DNA from: Lentzea atacamensis
GTDB lineage: Bacteria > Actinomycetota > Actinomycetes > Mycobacteriales > Pseudonocardiaceae
Reading direction: 5' to 3'
Length of the DNA stretch: 64,000 nucleotides
Assembly: GCF_003269295.1 (NCBI RefSeq)
Contig: NZ_QLTT01000003.1
Location: forward strand, 62,001-126,000
The position numbers and the translations under genes are program-made. Shown here one piece after another: positions 41,293 through 49,659 of this stretch. How positions within the stretch are numbered: position 1 is the stretch's first letter; each line of letters begins with the position of its first letter. The notes under the pieces are model-generated. The model was given only the letters and a program-made list of their open reading frames with translations. It searched no databases and was not told the DNA's origin.

Positions 41293-43046
41293 CCGTCGGT
41301 GACTTCATCGTTGGACGGTTGCGCGACTGGGGCGTCAAGCAGGTGTTCGCGTATCCGGGCGACGGCATCAACGGGATCGTGGCCGCGTTCGGCAAGGCGG
41401 ACAACGATCCGAGGTTCATCCAGACGCGGCACGAGGAGATGGCCGCGTTCGCCGCGGTCGGCTACGCGAAGTTCAGCGACGACGTCGGTGTGTGCCTGGC
41501 GACATCGGGCCCAGGCGCGATCCACCTGCTCAACGGCCTGTACGACGCGAAGCTCGACCACGTTCCGGTCGTCGCGATCGTCGGACAGACCGCCCGCACC
41601 GCGCAGGGCGGCAGCTATCAGCAGGAAGTCGACCTGCACTCGTTGTTCCGCGACGTCGCCTCGTACCTGGTCGACGTGACAGTGCCGGAACAGCTGCCGA
41701 ACGCGCTGGACCGCGCGATGCGCACGGCACAGGCCGATCGCGCGCCGGCCGTCCTGATCATCCCGAACGACGTGCAGGAGCAGGAGTACGAGCCGCCCAA
41801 GCACGAGTTCAAGTACATCCCGTCGAGCCCGCCGTCGCGGTCCTCCTCGTGTGTCGTCCCGGCGAACGACGAGGTGCGGCGCGCGGCCGACGTGCTGAAC
41901 AGCGGGTCGAAGGTCGCGATCCTGATCGGTCAGGGTGCCCGCGGTGCGGCTTCGGAACTGCGCGAGGTCGCTGACCTGCTGGGTGCCGGTGTCGCGAAGG
42001 CGTTGCTGGGCAAGGACGTGCTGCCCGATGACCTGCCGTACGTGACCGGGTCGATCGGGTTGCTCGGCACGCGGCCGTCGTACGAGCTGATGCGCGACTG
42101 CGACCGGCTGCTGATCGTCGGATCGAACTTCCCGTACTCGCAGTTCCTGCCGAAGTACGGTGCCGCCCGCGGCGTGCAGATCGACGTCGACGGTCGCGCG
42201 ATCGGCATGCGCTATCCGACCGAGGTCAACCTCGTGGGCGATGCGCGGGAGACGTTGCGGTCGCTGATCCCGTTGCTGGAGCGCAAGACCGACCGCTCGT
42301 GGCGGCACACGATCGAGGCGAACGTCGAGCGCTGGTGGGAGGTCGTGGAACGGCAGGCCGCCGTGCCCGCCGACCCGGTCAACCCGATGCTGATCGTCTC
42401 GGAGCTGTCGAAACGACTGCCCGCCAACGCGATCGTCACCGCGGACTCGGGTTCCGCCACCAACTGGTACGCGCGGTTGCTGCGCATCCACGGCAACGTG
42501 CGGTCGTCGTTGTCCGGCACGCTGGCCACGATGGGGTGCGCTGTGCCGTATGCGTTGGGTGCCGCCTTCGCTCAGCCCACACGCCCGTTGATCGCGTTGG
42601 TCGGCGACGGCGCGATGCAGATGAACGGCATGGCGGAGCTGTTGACGTTGAAGCGTTACGGCATCCGATGCGTCGTGTGCGTGTTCCACAACAACGACCT
42701 CAACCAGGTCACGTGGGAGCTGCGCGCGATGGGTGGCGCGCCGAAGTTCGAGGAGTCGCAAACGCTGCCCGACCTGTCGTACGCGGCTTACGCGCGGTCG
42801 ATCGGCCTGCAGGGCATCGAGGTCGACTCGCCGGACCAGCTCGGCCCGGCCTGGGACACGGCCCTGGCGTCCGAGGGCACGGTGGTGCTCGACGTGCGCT
42901 GCGACCCGAACGTGCCGCCGATCCCGCCGCACGCGACGTTCGACCAGATCAAGGACATGACCGAGGCTGTGCTGCGCGGCGACCCCGACGCGTGGGAGGT
43001 GCTGCGCCGCGGCCTGCAGACCAAGATCCAGGAGTTGTTGCCGTGA
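41289..43046 (+). CDS. Thiamine-diphosphate-dependent enzyme (pyruvate oxidase/acetolactate synthase-like)
   Basis: A 585-residue ThDP enzyme that probably acts on pyruvate or a related 2-oxoacid. The catalytic Glu is in RHEEMAAFAAVGYAKF (near 49). The ThDP/Mg motif is VGDGAMQMNGMAELLTLKRY running to FHNND (about 438-466). The middle domain (VAILIGQGARG, ASELREVADLLGAGVAKALL) would bind FAD in pyruvate oxidases. Pyruvate oxidase and a decarboxylase are both possible. It overlaps its neighbours by ATGA and GTGA. Confidence 0.87.
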   Translation: MTVGDFIVGRLRDWGVKQVFAYPGDGINGIVAAFGKADNDPRFIQTRHEEMAAFAAVGYAKFSDDVGVCLATSGPGAIHLLNGLYDAKLDHVPVVAIVGQTARTAQGGSYQQEVDLHSLFRDVASYLVDVTVPEQLPNALDRAMRTAQADRAPAVLIIPNDVQEQEYEPPKHEFKYIPSSPPSRSSSCVVPANDEVRRAADVLNSGSKVAILIGQGARGAASELREVADLLGAGVAKALLGKDVLPDDLPYVTGSIGLLGTRPSYELMRDCDRLLIVGSNFPYSQFLPKYGAARGVQIDVDGRAIGMRYPTEVNLVGDARETLRSLIPLLERKTDRSWRHTIEANVERWWEVVERQAAVPADPVNPMLIVSELSKRLPANAIVTADSGSATNWYARLLRIHGNVRSSLSGTLATMGCAVPYALGAAFAQPTRPLIALVGDGAMQMNGMAELLTLKRYGIRCVVCVFHNNDLNQVTWELRAMGGAPKFEESQTLPDLSYAAYARSIGLQGIEVDSPDQLGPAWDTALASEGTVVLDVRCDPNVPPIPPHATFDQIKDMTEAVLRGDPDAWEVLRRGLQTKIQELLP

Positions 43047-43993
43047 AGCTCGGCTATTTCCTTTCTTCAGAAGAACACGGCCCGCGTGAGCTCGTCCGGC
43101 ACGCCAGGATGGCCGACGATCACGGCTTCGAGGCGCTGTGGATCTCCGACCACTACCACCCGTGGAACGACGAGCAGGGCCAGTCGCCGTTCGTGTGGGG
43201 CACGATCGGCGCGCTGTCCGAGACCGTGTCGCTGCCCATCACGACCGCAGTCACCTGCCCCACCCTCCGCATCCACCCGGCCGTGATCGCCCAGGCCGCG
43301 GCCACGGCGGCCGTGCAGTGCGAGGGCCGCTTCGTGCTCGGCGTCGGCAGCGGCGAGGCGCTGAACGAGCACGTCCTGGGCACGCACTGGCCGTCCGCGG
43401 AGGTGCGGCTGGAGATGCTGGAGGAGGCGATCGGCCTCATCCGCACGTTGCACCAGGGCGACGAGGTCACGCACCACGGCAAGCACTACACGGTCGAGAA
43501 CGCCCGCGTCTACACGCTGCCCGAACGCCCGGTGCCGATCTACGTGTCCGCGTTCGGTCCCAAGGCGGTCAAGCTCGCGGCCCGGTGCGGCGACGGCTAC
43601 ATCTGCGTGGGCCCGTCCGGTGACCTGGTGCGGCAGTACCGCTCAGAAGGCGGGCGCGGACCGGCGCAGAGCGGCCTGAAGGTCTGCTACGCGGAGTCCG
43701 AAGAGGACGCGGTGAAGACCGCGCACCGCCTGTGGCCCAACGACGGCCTGCCCGGCGAGCTGGCGCAGGTGCTGCCCACACCGCGCCACTTCGAGCAGGC
43801 GTCCGAACTGGTCACGCCCGAGATGATCCGCTCGTCGATTCCGTGTGGCCCGGATCCGGAGAAGTACGCGGAGAAGATCAAGGAGTTCGCCGACGCCGGG
43901 TTCGACGAGGTCTACGTGCAGCAGATCGGGACCAACCAGCAGGAGTTCTTCGAGTTCTGGGCCAAGGAGGTCACGCCGTTGATCGATGTTTAG
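43043..43993 (+). CDS. F420-dependent LLM-class oxidoreductase (FGD-like)
   Basis: A 316-residue luciferase-like TIM-barrel enzyme expected to use coenzyme F420. It starts KLGYFLSSEEHGPRELV and has WISDHYHPWNDEQGQSPFVW and LGVGSGEALNEHVLG, phrases typical of the glucose-6-phosphate-dehydrogenase-like group. Residue ISDHYHPW provides the His/Trp seen in FGD active sites. Substrate unknown; it may process the product of the preceding ThDP enzyme. GTG overlaps the previous TGA. Confidence 0.88.
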   Translation: MKLGYFLSSEEHGPRELVRHARMADDHGFEALWISDHYHPWNDEQGQSPFVWGTIGALSETVSLPITTAVTCPTLRIHPAVIAQAAATAAVQCEGRFVLGVGSGEALNEHVLGTHWPSAEVRLEMLEEAIGLIRTLHQGDEVTHHGKHYTVENARVYTLPERPVPIYVSAFGPKAVKLAARCGDGYICVGPSGDLVRQYRSEGGRGPAQSGLKVCYAESEEDAVKTAHRLWPNDGLPGELAQVLPTPRHFEQASELVTPEMIRSSIPCGPDPEKYAEKIKEFADAGFDEVYVQQIGTNQQEFFEFWAKEVTPLIDV

Positions 43994-44020
43994 ACGCAGG
44001 TGCGCAGGGCATCCGGTCCT

Positions 44021-44686
44021 ATGAGGAGATTCCTGCGCGAGCACAGCCTGACGCTCGTTTTCGCCGGGCTTTTCCTCGCGGCGCTGGTCGGCCAGCTGTT
44101 CACGGGCCACGCCGACTACAACGAGCGTCAGGCCGCGCTGGGGCAGCCGTTGCTGTCCCTGGGGTCCTACCTGTTCTCCGCCGACTACCTGGTCGACGTC
44201 ACGGAGAACTGGCAGTCCGAGTACCTGCAGTTCTTCCTGTACGTCACCGCCACCGTCTGGCTGATCCAGAAGGGTTCGCCCGAGTCCAAGCCGGCGGGCA
44301 AGGTCGGTCACGAGAGCGACGAGGAACAGCAGGTCGGTCAGTACGCGACCGAGTCGTCGCCGACGTGGGCGCGCGCGGGAGGCTGGCGCACCGCGGTGTT
44401 CTCGAAGTCGCTGGGACTGGCGATGCTGGTGTTGTTCCTGTTCTCCTGGTCCATGCAGTGGGTCGCCGGCTGGTACGCCAACAACTCCGACCCGCTGGCC
44501 GAGAAGATGGGCCTGTTCCAGTACTTCCTGAGCGCCGACTTCTGGAACCGGTCGCTGCAGAACTGGCAGTCCGAGTTCCTCGCGATCGCGTCGATGGCGA
44601 TTCTCAGCGTCTACCTGAGGCAACGCGGCTCGCCCGAGTCGAAACCGGTGGGTTCGGCTCACTCGGTGAGTGACGAGTCTGGCTAG
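44021..44686 (+). CDS. DUF6766-type membrane protein with internal duplication
   Basis: A 221-residue membrane protein. It contains two homologous halves, each with LFSADY/FLSADF, ENWQSEYLQ/QNWQSEFLA, a hydrophobic helix and a GSPESKP tail. Hydrophobic helices are LTLVFAGLFLAALVGQLF, LQFFLYVTATVWLIQ, LAMLVLFLFSWSMQWVAGW and LAIASMAILSVYL. The function is unknown. Start is ATG 44021 (MRRFLREHSL) or GTG 44000. It lies just downstream of the five-gene operon and may belong to it. Confidence 0.75.
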   Translation: MRRFLREHSLTLVFAGLFLAALVGQLFTGHADYNERQAALGQPLLSLGSYLFSADYLVDVTENWQSEYLQFFLYVTATVWLIQKGSPESKPAGKVGHESDEEQQVGQYATESSPTWARAGGWRTAVFSKSLGLAMLVLFLFSWSMQWVAGWYANNSDPLAEKMGLFQYFLSADFWNRSLQNWQSEFLAIASMAILSVYLRQRGSPESKPVGSAHSVSDESG

Positions 44687-44724
44687 GTCAGGCAGAATCA
44701 GCGGCATGACCACCAGAAAGGGCC

Positions 44725-45138
44725 ATGCCGCGTAGGCGCCCCGCACAGGTCCGCGCACAGCTGCCGTTCCGGCGGCCGCAGCCGGTCCGTCAGATTCCGC
44801 GTGTTGCCGCACTCACGACCCGCTCCACAGCTGAGCTCGAACGCGCGCGCTTCCGTCCTGGCAGAACCGCTGAAGCCCTCGAGGGCTGGGCTCGGTTCGT
44901 GCGCGGCCCGTCGGCCGCCATCGCCCGCTACAGGATCGAACCGAATCCATGTCCGTGTTGCGACGATGACGATCCAGCCGTGGGACGCGCATTCCTTTGC
45001 ACGGTGCTGAACACCTTGCCCGCCAAGGCGGCCCGCGAGTTGCTCGAACTCGTCCATCCGCTCGACCAGCTCTACCTCGCCCGCTCGTCGCGGACCCCGG
45101 AGCACGCCGAGCTGCGCGCTCTCCTCACCTGCCGATGA
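44725..45138 (+). CDS. Conserved hypothetical protein with CPCC motif
   Basis: A 137-residue, Arg-rich protein I cannot assign. The N-terminal 30 residues are basic (MPRRRPAQVRAQLPFRRPQP). The rest is helical and holds NPCPCCDDDDPAVGRAF, a possible metal site, then VLNTLPAKAARELLELVHPL. It ends just before a shared hairpin with the convergent EF-Tu gene. Confidence 0.6.
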   Translation: MPRRRPAQVRAQLPFRRPQPVRQIPRVAALTTRSTAELERARFRPGRTAEALEGWARFVRGPSAAIARYRIEPNPCPCCDDDDPAVGRAFLCTVLNTLPAKAARELLELVHPLDQLYLARSSRTPEHAELRALLTCR

Positions 45139-45142
45139 GAAA

Positions 45143-45171
45143 GCGCGGCGGGACGTGTTGTCCCGCCGCGC
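45143..45171. terminator. Hairpin terminator between the CPCC gene and the EF-Tu paralogue
   Basis: A perfect 12-bp stem (45143-45154 with 45160-45171) and a 5-nt loop. On the minus strand it is followed by TTTCTC, so it should end the EF-Tu transcript and probably serves both strands. Confidence 0.75.
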
Positions 45172-45219
45172 CCTTCTACAAGGCAGCGCGACCACCTTCT
45201 CGGGCCGTCGCCACCGCCT

Positions 45220-46404
45220 CTACGCGAGGATCTCGCCGACCGTGCCGGCACCCACGGTCTTGCCGCCCTCGCGAATCGCGAAGCCGAGCCCGGTGTCCAT
45301 CGCCACCGCCTTGCCCAGCTCCACCGTGACCTCGACGGTGTCTCCCGGCATCGCCGGCGCGCCGTCCGCCAGCTCCACCACGCCGACGACGTCGCCGGTG
45401 CGGAAGTGGAACTGCGGCCGGTAGTTCGACGCGATACCGGTGTGCCGGCCGCCCTCCGCGTGGGACAGCAGGTACACCGACGCGCGGAACCTCGTGTGCG
45501 GCGCCACGCTGCCCGGCAGGGCCAGCACCTGGCCGCGCCTGACCTCGCCGCGACGGACACCGCGCAGCAGCACCGCGGCGTTGTCTCCCGCCTGGGCCTG
45601 TTGCATCGGCTTGCCGAACGTCTCGATGCCCGTGGCGACCGAGGTCACCGCGGAACCGAGACCGACCACCTCGACCGCGTCGCCGAGGCCGAGGACACCG
45701 CGCTCCACCGCGCCGGTCACGACGGTGCCGCGACCGGTGATGGTCATGACGTTCTCGATCGGCATCAGGAACGGCCCGGAGAGGTCCCGGACGGGCACCG
45801 GTACGTGCGCGTCCACGGCCTCCAGCAGCGACACCACCGAAGCGGTCCACTCCGGGTCGCCCTGCAACGCCCGCAGACCGGACACGCGGACCACCGGCGT
45901 GGCGTCGCCGTCGAAGCCGTAGCGGGAGAGCAGGTCGCGGATCTCCAGCTCCACCAGGTCGAGCAGCTCCGGGTCGCTCACCGCGTCGGCCTTGTTCAGC
46001 GCCACCACCACGTGCGGCACGCCCACACGGCGCGCCAGCACCACGTGCTCGCGCGTCTGCGGCATCGTGCCGTCCTCTGCGGACACCACGAGGATCGCGC
46101 CGTCCAGCTGCGCCGCACCCGTGATCATGTTCTTCACGTAGTCGGCGTGGCCGGGCATGTCGACGTGCGCGTAGTGACGCGTGGGCGTCTCGTACTCGAC
46201 GTGCGCGATGTTGATCGTGATGCCGCGGGCCAGCTCCTCCGGCGCGCGGTCGATGCGGTCGAACGCGGTGAAGGTGGTGCCCGACGGGTCCATTTCGGAC
46301 AGAACCTTGGTGATGGCGGCCGTCAGCGTGGTCTTGCCGTGGTCGACGTGACCCATGGTGCCGATGTTGAGGTGCGGCTTGGCGCGCACGAACTCCTGCT
46401 TCAT
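45220..46404 (-). CDS. tuf: Divergent elongation factor Tu paralogue
   Basis: A 394-residue EF-Tu, the GTPase that delivers aminoacyl-tRNA to the ribosome. All G motifs are present: GHVDHGKT (18-25), [17 protein letters not shown] (82-86), NKAD (137-140) and a SGL G5 loop. Several normally invariant positions differ: DCPGH is DMPGH, NKCD is NKAD, EExARG is EELARG, and HTPF in domain 3 is HTGI. The flanking genes are not the str operon (rpsL-rpsG-fusA-tuf), so this is a second, diverged copy, like tuf3 of some Streptomyces, which is not the housekeeping gene. GGGA precedes the ATG. It may be stress-induced or elfamycin-tolerant; both are inferences. Confidence 0.92.
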   Translation of the reverse strand: MKQEFVRAKPHLNIGTMGHVDHGKTTLTAAITKVLSEMDPSGTTFTAFDRIDRAPEELARGITINIAHVEYETPTRHYAHVDMPGHADYVKNMITGAAQLDGAILVVSAEDGTMPQTREHVVLARRVGVPHVVVALNKADAVSDPELLDLVELEIRDLLSRYGFDGDATPVVRVSGLRALQGDPEWTASVVSLLEAVDAHVPVPVRDLSGPFLMPIENVMTITGRGTVVTGAVERGVLGLGDAVEVVGLGSAVTSVATGIETFGKPMQQAQAGDNAAVLLRGVRRGEVRRGQVLALPGSVAPHTRFRASVYLLSHAEGGRHTGIASNYRPQFHFRTGDVVGVVELADGAPAMPGDTVEVTVELGKAVAMDTGLGFAIREGGKTVGAGTVGEILA

Positions 46405-46609
46405 TTCCCTTGTCCTCGAAGCTGCAGCTGGGATCTCAGAACCCGTGGATCGCTACCACCCTCCTCCAGCGGTCCTGAAGGAGAGGACTGGAGAAGGGTC
46501 AGATTCGGGCGCCGGCCAGCTGTGCCGAGGCAACGGCGAGCGCGCCCGCAGGAACACCTGCGCACGTGTTGAGCTCAGCCGTCAGGAACATGCCGTGATC
46601 GTGACAGAC

Positions 46610-47482
46610 CTACGGATTCGCTGTCATCCGGTTTTCCGCGAGCCTGATCAGCGCACGGGCGGCGGGGCTGTGCGGACCGGCGGAACGCCACGCGAAACCG
46701 AGCCGGCTCCACGGCGACGGGTCGGTGATCCGCACCGCGTGCAGCTCGGAAACCATCGACAACGCCAGGATCGCCGGGCCGAGCCCGCGCTGGGCCAGCG
46801 TGATCACCATCGGTGGCGCCGAAGCCTCGAACGCGATCCGCGGCTGCCGTCCGCCGCAAGCCGCGTCCAGCGCCCCGCGCAACCCCGTCCCCGGTGGCAG
46901 GCTGATCAACCCGCGCGTCAGCAGCTCATCCAGCGACACGGATTCCCTGCCGTACCAAGGATCCGAAGCGGACACCGCGACCACGAGCGGCTCGTCGGCC
47001 AGTACCCGGACTGCCAGCCCTTCAGGCGTCGAACCGGCGTACCCGACCAGAGCGAAGTCCAGTTGACCGTCCAGAAGGGACGCGATCAGAGAATCGGAGT
47101 TGGCCTCCACCAACGTGATCTCGACGTCAGGGTGCAGCGAGTGGAACGAGGAAAGCAACTCCGGCAGGTCCATGATCCCGCACGACACGACCATCCCGAC
47201 GCGCACGGCACCACGCACCAGCCCGGCCATCTCCTCGACGGTCCGCCGCGCGGACTCCACCGACCGCAACGCCGCCCGCGCCAACGGCAACACCGCCGCG
47301 CCGACGTCGGTCAGCGTGACCGTGCGCCCCGACCGGTCCAGCAGGTCGTGCCCGAGCTCCCGCTCCAGCCGCCGGATCTGCGCACTCACCCCCGGCTGCG
47401 CGACGTGCACCCGTTCGGCGGCCCGCGTGAACGAAGCCTCCTCCGCGACCGCGACGAAGTACTCCAGCTGGCGAAGCTCCAT
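46610..47482 (-). CDS. LysR-family transcriptional regulator
   Basis: A 290-residue LysR regulator. The N-terminal HTH is ELRQLEYFVAVAEEASFTRA then AERVHVAQPGVSAQIRRLER; the periplasmic-binding-like effector domain follows (VRVGMVVSCGIMDLPELLSS, FALVGYAG). ATG 47482 is chosen; an ideal TATAAT (47496-47491) lies 8 nt upstream. It is divergent from the FAD oxidoreductase across 70 unusually AT-rich bases, the classical LysR regulator/target layout. The 205 bp between this gene's stop and the EF-Tu start hold only the EF-Tu leader. Confidence 0.9.
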   Translation of the reverse strand: MELRQLEYFVAVAEEASFTRAAERVHVAQPGVSAQIRRLERELGHDLLDRSGRTVTLTDVGAAVLPLARAALRSVESARRTVEEMAGLVRGAVRVGMVVSCGIMDLPELLSSFHSLHPDVEITLVEANSDSLIASLLDGQLDFALVGYAGSTPEGLAVRVLADEPLVVAVSASDPWYGRESVSLDELLTRGLISLPPGTGLRGALDAACGGRQPRIAFEASAPPMVITLAQRGLGPAILALSMVSELHAVRITDPSPWSRLGFAWRSAGPHSPAARALIRLAENRMTANP

Positions 47483-47552
47483 AACCAACGATTATAGAAG
47501 CAAGCACAACTAGATCTTGGACATATAACCGCAGCACAACCATGCTGAAGTC

Positions 47553-48581
47553 ATGCAGATCTTCCACCCCGGTGACACCGGCTACGACGAGGAACGCGGC
47601 GGCTTCCAGACCGGACTCCGCCATGAACCGCAGGTCATCTTCGCTGTGGAGAGCGCGAAGGACGTCGAAGAAGCCCTGCGGTACGCGGAAACCCACGGCC
47701 TCGACCACGCCGTCCAAGCCACCGGCCACGGCCTGATCACCACGACCACCGGCGTTCTCATCTCCACCAAGCGCATGAACGCGGTCGAGGTGGATGCGGA
47801 AACCAGGACCGCGCGGGTGGAAGCGGGCGCGATCTGGCAGCAGGTGCTCGACGAGGCAGCACCGCACGGCCTCGCTCCGCTCAGCGGCGACGCGAGCGAC
47901 GTCGGTGTGGTCGGCTACACCCTCGGTGGCGGCTACAGCGTGCTGGCGCGCGAGTTCGGCTTCGCGAGCGACCGCGTCCGCGCCACCGAGACGGCCGGCG
48001 ACGTCGTCACCGCGCTGGAGTTCGAGCTCCTGCCGATCGACCTGGTCCACGCGGGTGAGCTGTACTTCGACGTCACCCACGCGGAAGCGGTCTTCGAGGC
48101 CTTCCACAAGTGGGAGCTGCCGGACCACGTCACGGCGTCGCTGACGACCATCGCCTTCCCCGCCGGTTTCCCCGGACCGCTCGGTGGCCGCAGCGTCGTC
48201 CGGGTGACCTGCGCGAGCACTCAGCCGTTCGACATCGACCACCTCCGCGTGGCACCGAGGCTGATCGAGGAGTTCGGCCGGAAGCCGTTCGCGGCGGCGG
48301 GCAAGCCACTGCCACCGCACACCTACCAGGGCGACAACGTCCTGCTCAGCGACCTGCCGCTGGACGCGCTGCACCGCGTCCGGGAGAAGGCGGCCAACGC
48401 GGAGGTGCCGGTCTTCCTCGGCCTCATGCCGCTCGGTGGCGCCCTCACCGCGAACGCCACCCACCTCCTCAAGCTGATCTCGCCGCAGCTCGGCGCAGAA
48501 GCGTCGCACGCTGAGGTGTTCGACGAAGTGCGATCGTTCGTCGTGGGCAGTGCGCGAAATTTCCGTTACGCCGTAGGCTGA
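47553..48581 (+). CDS. FAD-binding oxidoreductase (PCMH/BBE type), internally shortened
   Basis: A 342-residue oxidoreductase. The PCMH FAD domain is recognisable: ARYAETHGL-like helix (RYAETHGLDHAVQATGHGL), RVEAGAIWQQVLDEAAPHGL and VGVVGYTLGGGYSVLAREF. After FASDRVRATETA the sequence jumps to GDVVTALEFELLP, whereas relatives have about 35 residues between these points (the WALRGGGGNFG segment). The C-terminal NP-x-N-type closing motif is also absent, and the protein is about 100 residues short. Activity is doubtful. ATG 47553 lies 6 nt after CATGCT (47541-47546). Divergent from LysR. Confidence 0.75.
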   Translation: MQIFHPGDTGYDEERGGFQTGLRHEPQVIFAVESAKDVEEALRYAETHGLDHAVQATGHGLITTTTGVLISTKRMNAVEVDAETRTARVEAGAIWQQVLDEAAPHGLAPLSGDASDVGVVGYTLGGGYSVLAREFGFASDRVRATETAGDVVTALEFELLPIDLVHAGELYFDVTHAEAVFEAFHKWELPDHVTASLTTIAFPAGFPGPLGGRSVVRVTCASTQPFDIDHLRVAPRLIEEFGRKPFAAAGKPLPPHTYQGDNVLLSDLPLDALHRVREKAANAEVPVFLGLMPLGGALTANATHLLKLISPQLGAEASHAEVFDEVRSFVVGSARNFRYAVG

Positions 48582-48586
48582 CCGAT

Positions 48587-49207
48587 ATGACCACAGTGGT
48601 TCTCGTGGAGGACCACGACATGGTCGCCGAGGCGATCGGGCTGGCGCTGGAACGTGCCGGGATCGAGGTGGTCGCCCGCGCGACCACCGTCGCGACCGCG
48701 CTCACGGACACCCGCCGGGCCAGGCCCGACATCGTCCTCCTCGACCGCAGGCTGCCCGACGGCGACGGCACCACGCTCATCCCCGAGCTCGTCAAAGGGG
48801 GTGCCAGGGTGCTGGTGCTGACCGGGGAGGCCACCGCGTCGGTCGCCGCCCGCGTCGCCGAGGCCGGTGCCGCCGGGCTGATCCTCAAGTCCGCGCGGCT
48901 GGACGAGCTGGTCGAGGCCGTCCGCAGGGTCGCGGACGGCGAGGTGGTGTTCGACCCGAAGCTGCTCGCGGGTGTGCTGGACCGGCTCACCGGCCGGGTC
49001 AGGATCGCCGGCACCACCCTCACGGCCCGCGAGCAGGAGACGTTGTTGCTGCTCGCGGACGGTGCGGGCACCGAACAGATCTCCAGCAGGCTCGGCGTCG
49101 CCCGCAACACCGCGCGCAACCACGTCCAGCGCGTGCTCGACAAGCTCGGTGCCCGGTCGAAGCTGGAGGCGGTGTCGATCGCCCGCCGCGAAGGCCTGCT
49201 GGACTGA
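48587..49207 (+). CDS. NarL/FixJ-type response regulator
   Basis: A 206-residue response regulator. The receiver has Glu8-Asp9, the phospho-acceptor Asp53 (VLLDRRLPDGDG), LTGEATA and Lys near 100 (LILKSAR). The C-terminal LuxR HTH is LTAREQETLLLLADGAGTEQ then VARNTARNHVQRVLDKLGA. ATG 48587 lies 7 nt after TAGGCT (48574-48579). It starts the signalling block and lies 5 bp after the oxidoreductase stop; the -10 inside that gene's end gives it an independent promoter. Confidence 0.9.
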   Translation: MTTVVLVEDHDMVAEAIGLALERAGIEVVARATTVATALTDTRRARPDIVLLDRRLPDGDGTTLIPELVKGGARVLVLTGEATASVAARVAEAGAAGLILKSARLDELVEAVRRVADGEVVFDPKLLAGVLDRLTGRVRIAGTTLTAREQETLLLLADGAGTEQISSRLGVARNTARNHVQRVLDKLGARSKLEAVSIARREGLLD

Positions 49208-49277
49208 TGCAGATGCACCAGACGGCTTGGTTGGCCTGCGTCTGCCCCCGGCAGCCTGGTTGAGGCACTGTGCAGCA

Positions 49278-49643
49278 GTGGCCACGAGCTCGCTCACCGA
49301 AGCTGTGTTCTCGCTGCCGGAGGTCGACCGGCGCGGCGGCGTGGCACTCGCCCGCGACTTCGCCCGCCGCGCCGCGTCCGTCTGCGGTTACCTCGGCTGC
49401 CACGAGGACGTCGTGGTGGTGGTCAGCGAACTCGCGACCGACGCCGTCCGCCACGGCAGCGGCCGCCCGCTCGTGCGCATCCTCGGCGGCAGGGACCGGC
49501 TGCTGGTCGAGATCGTCGACACCGCCTGGCCGCGGCTGCGTGACTTCGGCTGGGGTCAACAGCTCGTCGCCAAGCTCAGCGAGAGCTGGGGTATGACCGT
49601 ACGTGCTGGTCAGAACGTTGTCTGGTGTGAGATGACGGCCTGA
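49278..49643 (+). CDS. RsbW-like anti-sigma ATPase domain protein (N-box altered)
   Basis: A 121-residue GHKL ATPase of the serine-kinase/anti-sigma (RsbW/SpoIIAB) class. The N-box reads SELATDAVRHGSG: Asp55 replaces the Mg-binding Asn of the usual ELVTNAVRHG. The DxGxG G1 motif is replaced by IVDTAWPRL, and the G2 loop is reduced. ATP binding is therefore doubtful; it could bind partners without phosphorylating them. GTG 49278 is chosen. It is followed by a kinase gene, and a STAS protein gene lies 1.5 kb downstream. Confidence 0.75.
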   Translation: MATSSLTEAVFSLPEVDRRGGVALARDFARRAASVCGYLGCHEDVVVVVSELATDAVRHGSGRPLVRILGGRDRLLVEIVDTAWPRLRDFGWGQQLVAKLSESWGMTVRAGQNVVWCEMTA

Positions 49644-49659
49644 CCCGCATGATGAGGCC

